A stretch of 64,000 bases of DNA from ZC4RG30 sp963812195 (lineage in GTDB: Bacteria > Pseudomonadota > Gammaproteobacteria > Steroidobacterales > Steroidobacteraceae), in NCBI GenBank assembly GCA_963812195.1, contig CAWEUI010000017.1, positions 109,597 to 173,596 of the forward strand, read 5' to 3'. The notes under the pieces are model-generated. The model was not told the DNA's origin and searched no databases. It saw nothing but the letters and a program-made list of their open reading frames with translations. Each line of letters starts with the position of its first letter. Position 1 is the first letter of the stretch. Positions 63,954-64,000 of the stretch are shown here, piece after piece. Made by a program: the position numbers and the translations under genes.

Positions 63954-64000
63954 CTCCAACCTCCCTCCATGGACTTGTAGAGACATGCAGACCATAGTCC

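Overview
The window looks like the chromosome of a high-G+C gammaproteobacterium. Gene content and order suggest something near the Xanthomonadales, Nevskiales or Steroidobacterales. Supports for this are the mutY-yggX pair, a pyrE...dut-coaBC-radC block like the E. coli pyrE-dut-dfp-radC neighbourhood, feoAB, and two large TonB-dependent receptors. The exact taxon is inference. Genes are densely packed with many 4-base ATGA overlaps. I see no insertion sequence, prophage, CRISPR array or rRNA operon.

Layout. 1-4.5 kb: glycogen locus, with glgC and a GH57 glycoside hydrolase running left and glgB running right. 4.5-10.1 kb: secreted protein, DUF192 protein, OmpA-type porin and a first TonB receptor. 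10.2-15.6 kb: feoAB, fructose-bisphosphatase and modBC without modA. 15.6-24 kb: CNNM transporter, MATE pump, SUI1-type protein, degenerate PCu(A)C protein, ABC-F ATPase, a divergent LysR/methyltransferase pair with a clear LysR operator, and a RibA-type protein. 24-30.3 kb: a leftward metal-uptake cluster (LigB-type dioxygenase, znuB, znuA, outer-membrane barrel, His-rich membrane protein, MFS, methyltransferase) that lacks the ATPase gene. 30.3-35 kb: tRNA-Phe, yggX, mutY, response regulator, MTHFR-like enzyme and a GloVer-repeat surface protein. 35-40.4 kb: MacAB-type efflux operon with a palindromic promoter region, a Yip1-like protein, an SDR with a Lys/Arg-rich tail and tRNA-Gly. 40.4-48.9 kb: aldo/keto reductase, class V aminotransferase, lipoprotein sulfatase, divergent LysR and a second TonB receptor, a possible sulfate-ester scavenging locus. 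48.9-57 kb: rhomboid protease, Uup, trmB with an antisense-overlapping 36-aa membrane protein, MarC, a Rieske protein, AmpG-like permease and pyrE. 57-62 kb: DUF4124, DUF6515 and glycine-zipper envelope proteins, dut, coaBC, radC. 62-64 kb: two unrecognised secreted proteins.

A window-wide feature is that at least eight single-base frameshifts interrupt otherwise well conserved genes: glgB, the OmpA protein, the GloVer protein (twice), the MacB permease, the second TonB receptor, radC and the last gene. Several fall in runs of three or four G/C. This looks more like unpolished long-read sequence than gene decay, so protein ends near those points should be read with care.

Functional themes are envelope and metal homeostasis (Fe via FeoAB and YggX, Mo via ModBC, Zn via ZnuAB, copper-chaperone fold), nutrient uptake through TonB receptors, glycogen storage, and housekeeping (pyrE, dut, coaBC, mutY, trmB, fbp).
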